From Arthrobacter sp. AQ5-06 (GTDB taxonomy: Bacteria > Actinomycetota > Actinomycetes > Actinomycetales > Micrococcaceae): DNA of 64,000 nucleotides. This document shows, piece by piece, positions 1 through 8,758 of this stretch. Every line of letters starts with the position of its first letter. The stretch's first letter is position 1. The notes beneath the pieces are model-generated. The model ran no database searches and was not told the DNA's origin. It saw nothing but the letters and a program-made list of their open reading frames with translations. The stretch covers positions 342,583 through 406,582 of the forward strand of contig NZ_QMKP01000001.1 of assembly GCF_003287955.1 (NCBI RefSeq), read 5' to 3'. A program made the position numbers and the translations under genes.

Positions 1-2
1 TG

Positions 3-1016
3 GAACGGCTCTTCGGCCAGGCCACCAAGCGCATCATCGTGGCGTCCTTCTCCTCGCACGTCCACCGCGTCCAGCAGGTGCTTGACGCCGCCGCCAAGCA
101 CAACCGCAAGGTGGCCTTCGTGGGCCGCTCCATGGTCCGCAACATGGCCATCGCCGCCAAGCTCGGCTACCTCGACGTTCCCGAGGGCCTCCTCGTGGAC
201 ATCAAGAACATCGACAACCTGCCGGACAACCGTGTGGTCCTGATGTCCACTGGTTCCCAGGGCGAACCGATGGCCGCGCTTTCCCGCATGGCCAACGGCG
301 ACCACCGGGTAGTTGTGGGCGATGGCGACACTGTGATTCTGGCCTCCAGCCTCATCCCGGGCAACGAGAACGCCGTGTTCCGTATCATCAACGGCCTGCT
401 CAAGCTCGGCGCGGACGTCATCCACAAGGGCAACGCCAAGGTGCACGTCTCCGGACACGCGGCCGCCGGCGAGCTGCTCTACTGCTACAACATCCTTGAG
501 CCGCTCAACGCCATGCCCGTGCACGGCGAGACCCGCCACCTGATCGCCAACGGCAAGATCGCCATCGAGTCGGGCGTCCCTACCGCCAGCGTCATCCTTG
601 CCGACAACGGCACGGTGATCGACCTCAAGGACCACCGCGCAGACGTAGTGGGCCAGGTTGAAGTGGGCTTTGTCTACGTGGACGGCTCCAGCGTCGGCGA
701 AGTCACGGAAGCGGACCTCAAAGACCGCCAGACGCTCGGCGACGAAGGCTTCATCTCCATCATCACCGTCATCAACCGCACCACCGGCAAGGTAGTCTCC
801 GGACCCGAGATCCACGCCCGCGGCGTGGCCGAAGGCGATTCGGTCTTCGACGAGATCATCCCCAAGATCAACGCCGCCCTGGAAGAAGCCGTGCTCAACC
901 GCACGGACCACACCACCCACCAGCTCCAGCAGGTTGTCCGCCGAGTCGTCGGCACCTGGGTCAACCGCAAGCTGCGCCGCAAGCCTATGATCATCCCGGT
1001 GGTCCTCGAGGCGTAA
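3..1016 (+). CDS. rnj: Ribonuclease J, C-terminal part (5' end outside window)
   Basis: Metallo-beta-lactamase/beta-CASP ribonuclease acting in mRNA decay and rRNA maturation. The frame is open to the window edge, so the gene enters from upstream; about 338 codons remain of a protein normally near 560 residues. The visible part starts inside the beta-CASP domain (ASFSSHVHRVQQ, then FVGRSMVRN), continues through VSGHAAAGEL, the region that supplies the last metal/phosphate-binding histidine, and ends in the RNase J C-terminal domain. A GTG at 39 is internal and should not be read as the start. A strong hairpin follows the stop, so transcription probably ends before ftsK. Confidence 0.93.
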   Translation, partial: ERLFGQATKRIIVASFSSHVHRVQQVLDAAAKHNRKVAFVGRSMVRNMAIAAKLGYLDVPEGLLVDIKNIDNLPDNRVVLMSTGSQGEPMAALSRMANGDHRVVVGDGDTVILASSLIPGNENAVFRIINGLLKLGADVIHKGNAKVHVSGHAAAGELLYCYNILEPLNAMPVHGETRHLIANGKIAIESGVPTASVILADNGTVIDLKDHRADVVGQVEVGFVYVDGSSVGEVTEADLKDRQTLGDEGFISIITVINRTTGKVVSGPEIHARGVAEGDSVFDEIIPKINAALEEAVLNRTDHTTHQLQQVVRRVVGTWVNRKLRRKPMIIPVVLEA

Positions 1017-1042
1017 CAGGCCCCGAAGGCAAGCGGAATGGC

Positions 1043-1073
1043 AAAGGCCCGGTTCTTGTAGAACCGGGCCTTT
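1043..1073 (+). terminator. Intrinsic terminator after RNase J
   Basis: Perfect 13-bp inverted repeat (arms 1043-1055 and 1061-1073, loop TTGTA) with the right arm ending in TTT, 27 bases after the RNase J stop. It separates rnj from ftsK. Confidence 0.85.
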
Positions 1074-1134
1074 CCCATCCGCAACATGAGGCCGGGAACA
1101 GCCGGAAATCCGCGGAAAACCGCGCCAGTTCCGG

Positions 1135-1140
1135 TACCGT
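1135..1140 (+). promoter_or_regulatory. -10 element of leaderless ftsK transcript
   Basis: TACCGT lies 7 nt before ATG 1148, and no Shine-Dalgarno site is visible. This favours ATG 1148 over GTG 1139, which lies inside the hexamer. Confidence 0.5.
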
Positions 1141-1147
1141 GGCACGT

Positions 1148-4069
1148 ATGGCCACTCGTACTACTCCCGCGCCCCGAGGCGCCACTGGCGGCAAATCCAG
1201 CGCCAAATCCGGTAGCTCGGCGGGCCGCGGTGCAGGCGCCACAGCGTCCAGCCGCACCGGCAGCCGGGCCGGATCATCGGCGGATACTGCGCGCACCCGC
1301 CAGCTTCCCGCCGTCGAACAGCGGCAGCCCTGGCTCCTGCGCGTTGTAGGCGGCGCGTGGTTGGGCGTCGGCCATCTGGTCGGCGGCGGCGTCCGCAGGA
1401 TCGGCTCCGATGTCAGCGACCTGCCGGCAGAGGAACGCCGCGACGGCGCGGCCCTGTTCAACCTTGCCCTGGGCGTCTTCATCGCCACCTTCGCCTGGTG
1501 GGGAATGACCGGCTGGTTCCCCGACGCCGTCTACAGCGTGGTCAACGGCACCTTTGGCTGGATCTCACTGCTTTTGCCGCTGATGCTTTTTGTGTGTGCC
1601 TTCCGGCTCTTCCGGCAGCCCGACGACGGCCGCGGAAACAACCGGGTGGGGATCGGTTTCCTCATCATGACCTTTGCGGGCTGCGGCCTTGCCCACGTTG
1701 TGGGCGGGCAGCCCACCGTAGCCGAAGGCTTTGACGGCCTCCGCCAGGCCGGCGGTATGCTCGGCTTCCTGGCCGCCTCACCCCTCGCGGCCATCCATGC
1801 GGCGGTGCCCGTGGTGGTCTACGGCCTGCTGGCCTTCGTCTCACTGCTCATCATTACCGCCACTCCCTTCGGTGCCATTCCGCGCCGGCTCCGGGCGTCC
1901 TATGAGCACCTGATGGGCCTGGACCTGCAGGAACCCGGCGACGCCGGGGACAGCCACGACCGCAGCTACCTCGAGGAAACGAAGGCAACCCAGGCGCCGC
2001 GGAAGAAGAAGCGGCGCTTCTTCGGTAAGGACGACGAGTCCGAAGCCGGGCTGGAAGGCTACGTGGGCGACGAAGCCTTCGAGCACGCCGTCATTGACGA
2101 CGACGAGGCCGACGCAAAGTCAGGCCGTGGACCGCGCCCCGCTCCCGGCGTGCGCCGCCCCACCCAGGCGGAAATCGCCGTTGAAAAAATCAAAGCCGCC
2201 CAAGGCCTTGGCGCTGCAGCAATGCGTCCGGCAGAGGACAATGCCACCGAGGCCATCCCGCTGGTCACGCCTGGGATGGTCGCTGCCGGCTCACTCAACC
2301 CTGTCCCCGCCGCCGTTGCGCAGGTGCCGGCCAAGCCCGTCACCCCCGTGCCTCTTCCCGCGCCCATTCCGCAGCGGACCGAGCAACTCTCACTGGCGGG
2401 CGACGTCACCTACACCCTGCCGCCGTCGGACGTTCTGACCCCGGGCTCCATCCCCAAGGAGCGCACCGAAGCCAACGACGCGATTGTGGCTTCCCTGACC
2501 GAGACCCTCAACCAGTTCAACGTGGAAGCGCAGGTCACCGGCTTCAGCCGCGGGCCCACCGTCACTCGGTACGAGATCGAACTGTCCCCGGGCACCAAAG
2601 TGGAGCGCGTCACCGCCCTGTCCAAGAACATCTCGTACGCGGTTGCTTCCAGCGACGTCCGGATCCTCAGCCCTATCCCGGGCAAGTCCGCCATCGGTAT
2701 CGAGATCCCCAACACGGACCGCGAGACCGTCTCCCTCGGTGACGTCCTCCGCAGCCAGAACGCCCGCCGGACCGACCACCCGATGGTGATGGGTGTCGGC
2801 AAGGACGTCGAAGGCGGCTACGTCGTGGCGAACCTCGCTAAGATGCCCCACTTGCTCGTCGCAGGTGCCACGGGCGCTGGCAAGTCCTCGTTCGTGAACT
2901 CCATGATCACCTCGATCCTCATGCGGGCAACCCCGGACGAAGTCCGCATGGTCATGGTGGACCCCAAGCGTGTGGAACTGACCGCCTACGAAGGCGTCCC
3001 GCACCTGATCACGCCCATCATCACCAACCCGAAGAAAGCTGCCGAGGCCCTGCAATGGGTGGTCCGCGAGATGGACGCCCGTTACGACGACCTCGCCAAC
3101 TACGGGTTCAAACACATCGATGACTTCAACAAGGCAGTCCGCGCAGGCAAAGTCCAACCGCCCGTGGACTCCAAACGCGTCATCAGGCCCTACCCGTACC
3201 TGCTGGTGATCGTTGACGAGCTCGCCGACCTGATGATGGTGGCCCCGCGCGACGTGGAAGATTCCATCGTCCGCATCACCCAGCTGGCCCGTGCTGCCGG
3301 CATCCACCTGGTCCTGGCCACCCAGCGGCCTTCCGTAGACGTCGTCACCGGCCTGATCAAGGCCAACGTGCCTTCCCGGATGGCCTTCGCCACGTCCTCC
3401 GTCACGGACTCCCGCGTGGTCCTTGACCAGCCCGGTGCAGAGAAACTCATCGGCCAGGGCGACGCCCTGTTCCTGCCGATGGGTGCCTCCAAGGCCATGC
3501 GTGTCCAAGGCGCCTGGGTCACGGAGTCAGAAATCCACAAGGTCGTGGAACACGTCAAGGGCCAGCTGAAGGCCGACTACCGTGACGACGTCGCCCCCGA
3601 AGCGCAGAAGAAGCAGATCGACGACGACATCGGGGACGATCTGGACGTGCTGCTGCAGGCGACCGAGCTGGTGGTCACCACCCAGTTCGGTTCGACGTCG
3701 ATGCTCCAGCGCAAGCTCCGGGTGGGCTTCGCCAAGGCCGGACGGCTTATGGACCTCCTCGAATCCAGGGGAGTGGTTGGCCCCTCCGAAGGGTCCAAGG
3801 CACGCGACGTCCTGGTAAAGCCGGACGACCTCGCTTCGGTGCTCGCAGCCATGAAGGGCCAGGACGCGCCGGCAGTTGCTGACTCGCAGACGGCGGCGCT
3901 CAGCGACAACGCCAACGCGAACATCGCCCAGGGCGGTTATGCGGAAGACCTTGTGCAGGCGGATCTGGACCAGCGCAGCCAGAAGGTTGAGTACTTCGAC
4001 GGCGCCGACGGCACCTCGGGCGACGACGAAGCCGGTTCCGAAGACGCGTGGTCACTCACCGGACGGTAG
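1148..4069 (+). CDS. ftsK: DNA translocase FtsK/SpoIIIE
   Basis: Septal DNA pump that clears chromosome ends during division. The protein has 973 residues from ATG 1148 (an upstream GTG at 1139 is possible but overlaps the -10). Order: basic Ser/Ala/Gly-rich N-terminus (about 1-60), four membrane helices (about 100-245), an acidic/proline-rich linker, then the motor domain with Walker A GATGAGKS near residue 572 and Walker B LLVIVDELAD near 686. A C-terminal winged-helix gamma domain (about 832-895) reads the chromosomal polarity motifs. The tail is acidic. The stop codon overlaps the -10 of the pgsA promoter, so pgsA can be expressed independently. Confidence 0.97.
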   Translation: MATRTTPAPRGATGGKSSAKSGSSAGRGAGATASSRTGSRAGSSADTARTRQLPAVEQRQPWLLRVVGGAWLGVGHLVGGGVRRIGSDVSDLPAEERRDGAALFNLALGVFIATFAWWGMTGWFPDAVYSVVNGTFGWISLLLPLMLFVCAFRLFRQPDDGRGNNRVGIGFLIMTFAGCGLAHVVGGQPTVAEGFDGLRQAGGMLGFLAASPLAAIHAAVPVVVYGLLAFVSLLIITATPFGAIPRRLRASYEHLMGLDLQEPGDAGDSHDRSYLEETKATQAPRKKKRRFFGKDDESEAGLEGYVGDEAFEHAVIDDDEADAKSGRGPRPAPGVRRPTQAEIAVEKIKAAQGLGAAAMRPAEDNATEAIPLVTPGMVAAGSLNPVPAAVAQVPAKPVTPVPLPAPIPQRTEQLSLAGDVTYTLPPSDVLTPGSIPKERTEANDAIVASLTETLNQFNVEAQVTGFSRGPTVTRYEIELSPGTKVERVTALSKNISYAVASSDVRILSPIPGKSAIGIEIPNTDRETVSLGDVLRSQNARRTDHPMVMGVGKDVEGGYVVANLAKMPHLLVAGATGAGKSSFVNSMITSILMRATPDEVRMVMVDPKRVELTAYEGVPHLITPIITNPKKAAEALQWVVREMDARYDDLANYGFKHIDDFNKAVRAGKVQPPVDSKRVIRPYPYLLVIVDELADLMMVAPRDVEDSIVRITQLARAAGIHLVLATQRPSVDVVTGLIKANVPSRMAFATSSVTDSRVVLDQPGAEKLIGQGDALFLPMGASKAMRVQGAWVTESEIHKVVEHVKGQLKADYRDDVAPEAQKKQIDDDIGDDLDVLLQATELVVTTQFGSTSMLQRKLRVGFAKAGRLMDLLESRGVVGPSEGSKARDVLVKPDDLASVLAAMKGQDAPAVADSQTAALSDNANANIAQGGYAEDLVQADLDQRSQKVEYFDGADGTSGDDEAGSEDAWSLTGR

Positions 4070-4072
4070 CCT
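4067..4072 (+). promoter_or_regulatory. -10 element of leaderless pgsA transcript
   Basis: TAGCCT, whose TAG is also the ftsK stop codon, is 6 nt before GTG 4079. The intervening AGGAGT is too close to the start for a normal ribosome binding site. Confidence 0.5.
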
Positions 4073-4078
4073 AGGAGT

Positions 4079-4714
4079 GTGACTAGCACCGAAGCAACTG
4101 CCGCCGGCTCCAGCAGCCCAGGAATCTGGAATCTTCCCAACATCCTGACCATGCTGCGCATCGCCCTGGTGCCGTTCTTCGTCTGGTTCCTCCTCGCCGA
4201 TGCTCCCGGGCTGAGCAGCGAGTCAGGGCCCTGGCGCTGGGCCGCGGTGGTGGCTTTCGCCGTCGCTATCTACACTGACAAGCTCGACGGCGACATCGCC
4301 AGGAGCCGCGGCCTCGTCACCAATTTCGGCAAAATTGCAGACCCCATCGCCGACAAGCTCCTCATCGGCTCAGCACTGGTGATGCTCTCCATCCTGAATG
4401 AACTGCCGTGGTGGGTCACCATCGTCATCCTCGTCAGGGAATGGGGCATCACCGCCCTTCGCTTCTTGGTCATCCGGTACGGTGTCATCCCGGCCTCGCG
4501 CGGAGGCAAGCTCAAGACCGTCGTTCAGACAGCCGCGATCTTCCTGTACCTCCTGCCACTCGGCGCGCTGGCACCGTGGCTTGTGTGGGTGGCTTTCGCC
4601 GTCATGATGGTGGCCGTACTGATCACGGTGTGGACCGGCGTCGAATACGTCATTGAAGCCCTGCGAATTCGGTCACAGGGCAAACGGGCCGGAAAAACTA
4701 CAGCTGGCAACTAG
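4079..4714 (+). CDS. pgsA: CDP-diacylglycerol--glycerol-3-phosphate 3-phosphatidyltransferase
   Basis: Membrane enzyme of phosphatidylglycerol/cardiolipin synthesis. The CDP-alcohol phosphatidyltransferase signature is complete: DKLDGDIAR, then GKIADPIAD around residues 62-86, with the aspartates that bind Mg2+ and CDP. Several hydrophobic segments surround it and the C-terminus is basic. At 211 residues the length is normal. It has its own GTG start after a -10-like hexamer, and cinA follows 9 bases after its stop, so the two are probably co-transcribed. Another member of the CDP-alcohol transferase family cannot be excluded, but location between ftsK and cinA/clgR matches the actinobacterial pgsA locus. 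Confidence 0.93.
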   Translation: MTSTEATAAGSSSPGIWNLPNILTMLRIALVPFFVWFLLADAPGLSSESGPWRWAAVVAFAVAIYTDKLDGDIARSRGLVTNFGKIADPIADKLLIGSALVMLSILNELPWWVTIVILVREWGITALRFLVIRYGVIPASRGGKLKTVVQTAAIFLYLLPLGALAPWLVWVAFAVMMVAVLITVWTGVEYVIEALRIRSQGKRAGKTTAGN

Positions 4715-4723
4715 GGAGCCGAC

Positions 4724-5203
4724 GTGACCAACCTTCACCACCTGGCGGAACAGGCAGTCAAAAATGCCCTGGAATTGGGCCGCACCGTAGCGACCGCGGA
4801 GTCGCTCACTGCGGGAATGGTCAGTGCCGTTCTCGCCGACACAGCCGGAGCCTCAGGCATGCTCCAAGGCGGCGTGGTGGCCTACCAGAACTCCGTCAAA
4901 GTGGACGTCCTGGGCGTTCCGGCAGAGCTGCTGGCCGCCGCCGGGTCCGTTGACGGCGCCGTAGCAGCGGCCATGGCGGCCGGGGCCAGGACTGCGCTGC
5001 GTGCTGACATCGGCGTCGCCACCACAGGGGTAGCCGGCCCGGAGGACCATGACGGCAAGGCGGTGGGGACGGTGTTCATCGGGGTTGCCACAGCGGCCGG
5101 TGCATCCTACGTCGAGTACGGCTTCACGGGTAACCGCGCAGAGATCCGCGGACAGGCTTGTGGTGCTGCACTGGAAAGTCTGATCGCGGCCCTGCCTTCC
5201 TGA
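4724..5203 (+). CDS. cinA: CinA C-terminal-domain nicotinamide-nucleotide amidohydrolase
   Basis: Stand-alone CinA C-terminal domain (159 residues), the type that deamidates nicotinamide mononucleotide to nicotinate mononucleotide in pyridine nucleotide recycling. Family motifs are ESLTAGMVSAVLADTAGAS (about 27-45), GGVVAYQNSVK and TTGVAGPED. The N-terminal MoCF-like domain of full-length CinA is absent, as is common in actinobacteria. GTG 4724 has a GGGAG ribosome site 5 nt upstream, right after the pgsA stop, so translation is probably coupled to pgsA. The amidohydrolase role comes from the family. Confidence 0.9.
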   Translation: MTNLHHLAEQAVKNALELGRTVATAESLTAGMVSAVLADTAGASGMLQGGVVAYQNSVKVDVLGVPAELLAAAGSVDGAVAAAMAAGARTALRADIGVATTGVAGPEDHDGKAVGTVFIGVATAAGASYVEYGFTGNRAEIRGQACGAALESLIAALPS

Positions 5204-5287
5204 AGCTACCGGGCGTAAAGTTGCCGGGAACAAATCCCGGTGTCCATTAGTTATTACATTGTGTCGCTTCCGGAGAGCGGAGGCGCC

Positions 5288-5293
5288 TAGGAT
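5288..5293 (+). promoter_or_regulatory. Possible clgR -10 element
   Basis: TAGGAT in the cinA-clgR gap would start a leadered transcript near 5300. The -35 is not recognisable. A spaced inverted repeat GTTCG (5310-5314) / CGAAC (5327-5331) lies just downstream and might be an operator, but does not match the ClgR box spacing. Confidence 0.3.
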
Positions 5294-5448
5294 GAATAAA
5301 CCACCACGGTTCGCTCCACGGCGGACCGAACTTATGAGGGAGCAAGGCGATACAGATGGTAAAGCAGCCCGTATCCATTAACGGCGTTGTCCGCTGGAAG
5401 GATGTGGGCCTCGCCGATCAGGCCAAGAGCGAACAGAAGGAGCGCAAG

Positions 5449-5808
5449 ATGGTTGTCCTCCGTCACGAAATCGGTGATGTCCTGCGCGATGTACGCCAGC
5501 GCCAGGGACGCACGCTCCGCGAGGTTTCGCACAGTGCCCGTGTTTCCTTGGGCTACCTCAGCGAAGTAGAGCGCGGCCAGAAGGAAGCTTCATCAGAGCT
5601 CCTCTCGTCAATCTGCTCAGCCCTCGACGTGCCGCTGTCCAGCATGCTCAGGGAAGTCAGCGACCGTGTCGCCGTCGCCGAGGGCGTTGCCGTTCCGGAC
5701 ACCGTTCCTCAGGAATTCTCACAGCGCTATGGCCGCGACCTTGATCGCGATTTGAGCGCTGAACTCAACAACGAACTGTCCAAGGGCCTGCTTTCCGGCG
5801 CACGGTAA
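5449..5808 (+). CDS. clgR: ClgR-type XRE-family transcriptional regulator
   Basis: Small Cro/C1-type HTH protein of the ClgR family, the activator of clp protease and other stress genes in actinobacteria. The HTH runs from [20 protein letters not shown] through [20 protein letters not shown], followed by the conserved [10 protein letters not shown] helix. ATG 5449 has an excellent AAGGAG site 6 nt upstream and gives 119 residues, close to the family's usual length. The frame stays open upstream to ATG 5356 (150 residues), whose ribosome site is 13 nt away, so the longer start is possible but less convincing. Position after pgsA/cinA and upstream of recA matches the mycobacterial locus. Confidence 0.9.
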   Translation: MVVLRHEIGDVLRDVRQRQGRTLREVSHSARVSLGYLSEVERGQKEASSELLSSICSALDVPLSSMLREVSDRVAVAEGVAVPDTVPQEFSQRYGRDLDRDLSAELNNELSKGLLSGAR

Positions 5809-5841
5809 GCCGTCCGCAGGAGCCAGACAGGAAGTACAACA

Positions 5842-5868
5842 AAGCCTCCGGCCATGGGCCGGAGGCTT
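5842..5868. terminator. Bidirectional terminator between clgR and marR
   Basis: A 12-bp perfect stem (arms 5842-5853 and 5857-5868) with a 3-nt loop is flanked by A-rich sequence on the left and TTTT on the right. It sits between convergent genes and can serve both. Confidence 0.8.
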
Positions 5869-5884
5869 TTGTTGCGTGCGGTGG

Positions 5885-6457
5885 CTATCTTTCAGTGTCG
5901 CCGGCGGACGGGTCCTTTGCGCAGCCGTCGAGTTCAAAGATGGAGTTGAGCTTTGCCATGTATTCGGCGAGGGTCTGCAGTTCCCCGACCGGCCACTCAC
6001 CCAGTCGCTCACGGAAGTCCTGGCGGCGCGCATCCTGGACCTGATGCATTTTTTCCTCGCCCTTTTCGGTGAGGCGGATCGATTGCGCCCTTCCGTCCAG
6101 TGGATCAGCTTCCTTGAACACCAACCCGATGCTTTCCAGGAAGGCGATCTGGCGGCTGACGGAAGGCTTTCCCACGCCGATGTTCAGGGCGAGGTCTGTC
6201 AACCGGATGGGTCCCTCGCGCCGGATGACCGCAAGCAGGCCGTAGGCCGCCGGCTCCATGTCCGGGTGCACCTGCCGGGAGAGCTGATGGGACACCGAAC
6301 GGGCACGCCGCCAGAAGAGACTTATTTGGTGTTCCACGGTGTTCAGGGCTTCATCGACGGTGTCCTTGTCGGTGCCTGCCTCCACAGGGGACGTCGCGGG
6401 AAGGCCTGTCGCGGGAAGGCCTGACTCAGGAAGGCCTGTCGCAGGAGGGTTGCTCAT
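5885..6457 (-). CDS. MarR-family transcriptional regulator
   Basis: Winged-helix regulator of 190 residues. The core runs from HQISLFWRRARSVSHQLSRQ through YGLLAVIRREGPIRLTDLAL, the recognition helix VGKPSVSRQIAFLESIGLV and the wing DPLDGRAQSIRLTEKG. This is the MarR fold; ligand and targets cannot be told. The first 25 residues are a low-complexity run of Gly-Leu-Pro-Ala-Thr units encoded by a tandem DNA repeat, probably dispensable and variable between strains. The start follows a TAGAAT hexamer by 7 nt, suggesting a leaderless transcript. The gene is convergent with clgR. Confidence 0.9.
   Translation of the reverse strand: MSNPPATGLPESGLPATGLPATSPVEAGTDKDTVDEALNTVEHQISLFWRRARSVSHQLSRQVHPDMEPAAYGLLAVIRREGPIRLTDLALNIGVGKPSVSRQIAFLESIGLVFKEADPLDGRAQSIRLTEKGEEKMHQVQDARRQDFRERLGEWPVGELQTLAEYMAKLNSIFELDGCAKDPSAGDTER
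6401..6445 (-). repeat. Three 15-bp tandem repeats inside marR 5' end
   Basis: Three consecutive units of AAGGCCTGTCGCGGG type (6401-6415, 6416-6430, 6431-6445), each encoding a Gly-Leu-Pro-Ala-Thr-like pentapeptide. The 15-bp period keeps the frame, so copy-number change would lengthen or shorten the N-terminus only. Confidence 0.8.
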
Positions 6458-6464
6458 GGCAACA

Positions 6465-6470
6465 ATTCTA
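6465..6470 (-). promoter_or_regulatory. -10 element of leaderless marR transcript
   Basis: TAGAAT on the minus strand, 7 nt before the marR ATG at 6457. No ribosome site is needed or evident. Confidence 0.5.
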
Positions 6471-6498
6471 GGGTCCGGGACCGTGAGAGACTCTATTG

Positions 6499-6723
6499 GT
6501 GCGGATCAGTGACTATTGGCGGCTTATGGACGACGAATTCGGGGCTGGCTACTCCCGGGTCTTGAGCAGCACCCTGGTCCTGGCCGGGGCCGGCGGGCGC
6601 ACCGCCGACCAGGCACTCGCAGCCGGGGTGAACCCCCGGCAGGTATGGTCGGCCGTCTGCGACGTCCAGGATGTGCCGCCGGAGCGGCGCCTGGGACGCG
6701 ACGTCAAACCCCTGCGCGACTGA
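6499..6723 (+). CDS. DUF3046 family protein
   Basis: Small soluble protein of 74 residues with the DUF3046 pattern: RISDYWRLMDDEFGAGYSR at the N-terminus, GGRTADQALAAGVNPRQVW, and VQDVPPERRLG near the end. Function is unknown. The family is regularly encoded just upstream of recA in actinobacteria (Rv2738c position), as here. GTG 6499 follows GAGACT by 6 nt, resembling the leaderless starts elsewhere in the window; a TTG at 6496 is also possible. It is divergent from marR and has a separate promoter from recA. Confidence 0.85.
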   Translation: MRISDYWRLMDDEFGAGYSRVLSSTLVLAGAGGRTADQALAAGVNPRQVWSAVCDVQDVPPERRLGRDVKPLRD

Positions 6724-6798
6724 CGCCGCCACCAACGCGTCCGCCTTTCTCCAGGCCCATGTGCGCCCCTTTCTGCGCTGACACGCCGCCGGATCTGT

Positions 6799-6814
6799 TC
6801 GAATATCTGTTCGG
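6799..6814 (+). promoter_or_regulatory. LexA (SOS) box upstream of recA
   Basis: TCGAAT-ATCT-GTTCGG differs from the actinobacterial SOS consensus TCGAAC-N4-GTTCGA at one base per half. It sits just before a TATGCT hexamer (6822-6827), where bound LexA would block the promoter. Confidence 0.75.
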
Positions 6815-6870
6815 GTAAAGCTATGCTTTTCGTAGTGGGTTATCCACATAGGCAATGTCATCCGGCCAGA

Positions 6871-6893
6871 ATGTCAGCGGGTGCCATTAGCGT
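6871..6893 (+). promoter_or_regulatory. RecA-NDp (PafBC-type) promoter of recA
   Basis: ATGTCAGCG, then exactly 8 nt, then TAGCGT. The mycobacterial LexA-independent DNA-damage promoter is TTGTCRGTG-N8-TANNNT; spacing and -10 agree and the upstream motif has two differences. It lies 66 bases before the recA ATG, downstream of the LexA box. Confidence 0.6.
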
Positions 6894-6958
6894 CAGAGAT
6901 GACCAAGAAATGGCCGCTGAGGCCACTCCAAAGCGAGAAAGCATTAGAGGTGTGAACC

Positions 6959-8017
6959 ATGGCGGCAGCCCCGGATCGTCAAAAGGCGCTCGACGCAGCG
7001 CTGGCACAGATTGACAAGCAGTTCGGCAAGGGCTCGGTCATGCGGCTGGGCGATGAAGTCCGTGCCCCTATCGAGGTCATCCCCACCGGATCCATCGCGT
7101 TGGACGTGGCTTTGGGAATTGGCGGCCTGCCCCGCGGCCGCGTAGTGGAGATCTACGGTCCGGAATCTTCGGGTAAGACCACCGTGGCCCTGCACGCAGT
7201 TGCCAACGCGCAGCGCCTGGGCGGCATTGCCGCCTTCATCGATGCCGAGCACGCCCTGGACCCTGAATACGCCGCCCGGCTGGGCGTGGATACGGACGCC
7301 CTCCTGGTCTCGCAGCCGGATACAGGCGAGCAGGCCCTGGAAATCATGGACATGCTGATCGGCTCCGGCTCGCTGGACGTCATCGTCATCGACTCCGTTG
7401 CTGCCCTTGTGCCGCGAGCGGAAATCGAGGGCGACATGGGCGACAGCCACGTGGGTCTGCAGGCCCGCCTCATGAGCCAGGCGCTGCGAAAGATCACCGG
7501 CCGCCTGAGCCAGACCAAAACCACCGCCATCTTCATCAACCAGCTCCGTGAAAAGATCGGCGTGTTCTTCGGCTCCCCGGAGACCACCACCGGCGGTAAG
7601 GCCTTGAAGTTCTACGCGTCCATCCGCATCGACGTCCGTCGGATCCAGACGCTCAAAGAAGGTGCCGACTCCGTCGGTAACCGCACCAAAGCCAAGATCG
7701 TCAAGAACAAGATGGCCCCGCCCTTCAAGATCGCCGAATTCGACATCATCTATGGCCAGGGCATTTCCCGCGAGGGCGGCATCATCGACATGGGCGTTGA
7801 GCACGGCATTATCAAAAAGTCGGGTTCGTGGTTCACGTACGACGGCGACCAGCTGGGCCAGGGCATGGAGAACTCCCGCAGGTTCCTGCGCGACAACCCC
7901 GAGCTGGCGACCGAACTGGAGCGCCTGATCAAGGAGAAGCTTGGTGTCGGGGTAGTCAAGCCAGCCGAAGCCGAGGCCAAAGAGACACCGAAGCTGAAGG
8001 CTGTTGACGGCTTCTAG
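6959..8017 (+). CDS. recA: Recombinase RecA
   Basis: Strand-exchange ATPase that also triggers LexA self-cleavage. 352 residues with no intein. Walker A GPESSGKT is at 67-74; further on are [21 protein letters not shown], the DNA-binding loop region around [10 protein letters not shown], and [20 protein letters not shown]. The C-terminus is short and mildly acidic. AGAGG lies 8 nt before ATG 6959. Two promoter-type signals precede it, one LexA-box associated and one RecA-NDp type, implying dual induction by DNA damage. recX overlaps its 3' end. Confidence 0.99.
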   Translation: MAAAPDRQKALDAALAQIDKQFGKGSVMRLGDEVRAPIEVIPTGSIALDVALGIGGLPRGRVVEIYGPESSGKTTVALHAVANAQRLGGIAAFIDAEHALDPEYAARLGVDTDALLVSQPDTGEQALEIMDMLIGSGSLDVIVIDSVAALVPRAEIEGDMGDSHVGLQARLMSQALRKITGRLSQTKTTAIFINQLREKIGVFFGSPETTTGGKALKFYASIRIDVRRIQTLKEGADSVGNRTKAKIVKNKMAPPFKIAEFDIIYGQGISREGGIIDMGVEHGIIKKSGSWFTYDGDQLGQGMENSRRFLRDNPELATELERLIKEKLGVGVVKPAEAEAKETPKLKAVDGF

Positions 8018-8699
8018 GGACGCCCCTGACCTGACGGCCGGGCAGAGCGCCGGATGGCGTGCGGCCGGGCAGGACGCCGGATCGGAGCGACGGCAGCGGA
8101 GACGGGGCGGCGGACGCCCCGGCTTCGGACCGGACGGACCCGATCCGGATGCTGCCATCGCCGCAGACGCAAACGCAGAACCGGATCCCGCGTCCGTGGC
8201 GCGGGCCATCGTGCTTCGGCAGCTGACCAGTTCGGCCAAGAGCCGGCTGCAACTGGCGCGGAAACTGGCCGAGCGGAACATTCCGGAGGATGTGGCGGAA
8301 GCCGTCCTGGACCGCTTCCAGGAGGTCCGCCTCATTGACGACGCCGAGTTCGCCGACATGTGGGTGCGCAGCCGGTCGCAGTCTCGGAAGCTCGCCAAAG
8401 GGGCCCTCCGGCGCGAACTGGCGGGCAAAGGGATTGACGCGGACACCGCTGCCGCCGCGCTGGAACAGCTTTCCGACGCGGACGAGGAAGTGTCTGCCCG
8501 GCTCCTGGTGGAGCGGAAGCTCCGGGCAGGCACAGATTTGTCGGACCGCGCCGAGCGGGACAAGATCACCCGGCGGTTGGCGTCAATGCTGGCCCGCAAG
8601 GGCTATCAGCCGTCGCAGGCGTTCCGGATCGTCGGAGAGGTGCTCGACGCACGTGCAGATAGCCAGGCAGAGCCACCGGACGGCCTGCTGGATCCATAG
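8004..8699 (+). CDS. recX: Regulatory protein RecX
   Basis: Modulator that binds RecA filaments and restrains their activity. The three-helix RecX repeats start near residue 65 ([20 protein letters not shown]) and continue through [20 protein letters not shown] to the end. The N-terminal 60 residues are charged and unstructured, as often in actinobacteria. The only suitable in-frame start is TTG 8004, overlapping the end of recA by 14 bases, so expression is probably coupled to recA. No in-frame ATG occurs before the conserved domain. Length 231. Confidence 0.92.
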   Translation: MTASRDAPDLTAGQSAGWRAAGQDAGSERRQRRRGGGRPGFGPDGPDPDAAIAADANAEPDPASVARAIVLRQLTSSAKSRLQLARKLAERNIPEDVAEAVLDRFQEVRLIDDAEFADMWVRSRSQSRKLAKGALRRELAGKGIDADTAAAALEQLSDADEEVSARLLVERKLRAGTDLSDRAERDKITRRLASMLARKGYQPSQAFRIVGEVLDARADSQAEPPDGLLDP

Positions 8700-8746
8700 G
8701 CCGCCGGAGCGGCGCCTCCGCCGATCCGGCAACCTGAGCGACCCGG

Positions 8747-8752
8747 TACCCT
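8747..8752 (+). promoter_or_regulatory. -10 element of leaderless miaB transcript
   Basis: TACCCT is 6 nt before GTG 8759; no ribosome binding site is visible. Confidence 0.5.
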
Positions 8753-8758
8753 TAACAG

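Noticed and set aside
5292..5384. 30-codon ORF upstream of clgR
   Set aside because: It begins inside the putative -10 and has no ribosome site or recognisable pattern.
6390..6457. LPATG motifs at the MarR N-terminus resembling sortase sorting signals
   Set aside because: They are N-terminal, repeated, lack the following membrane helix and basic tail, and sit in a cytoplasmic regulator; the DNA repeat explains them.
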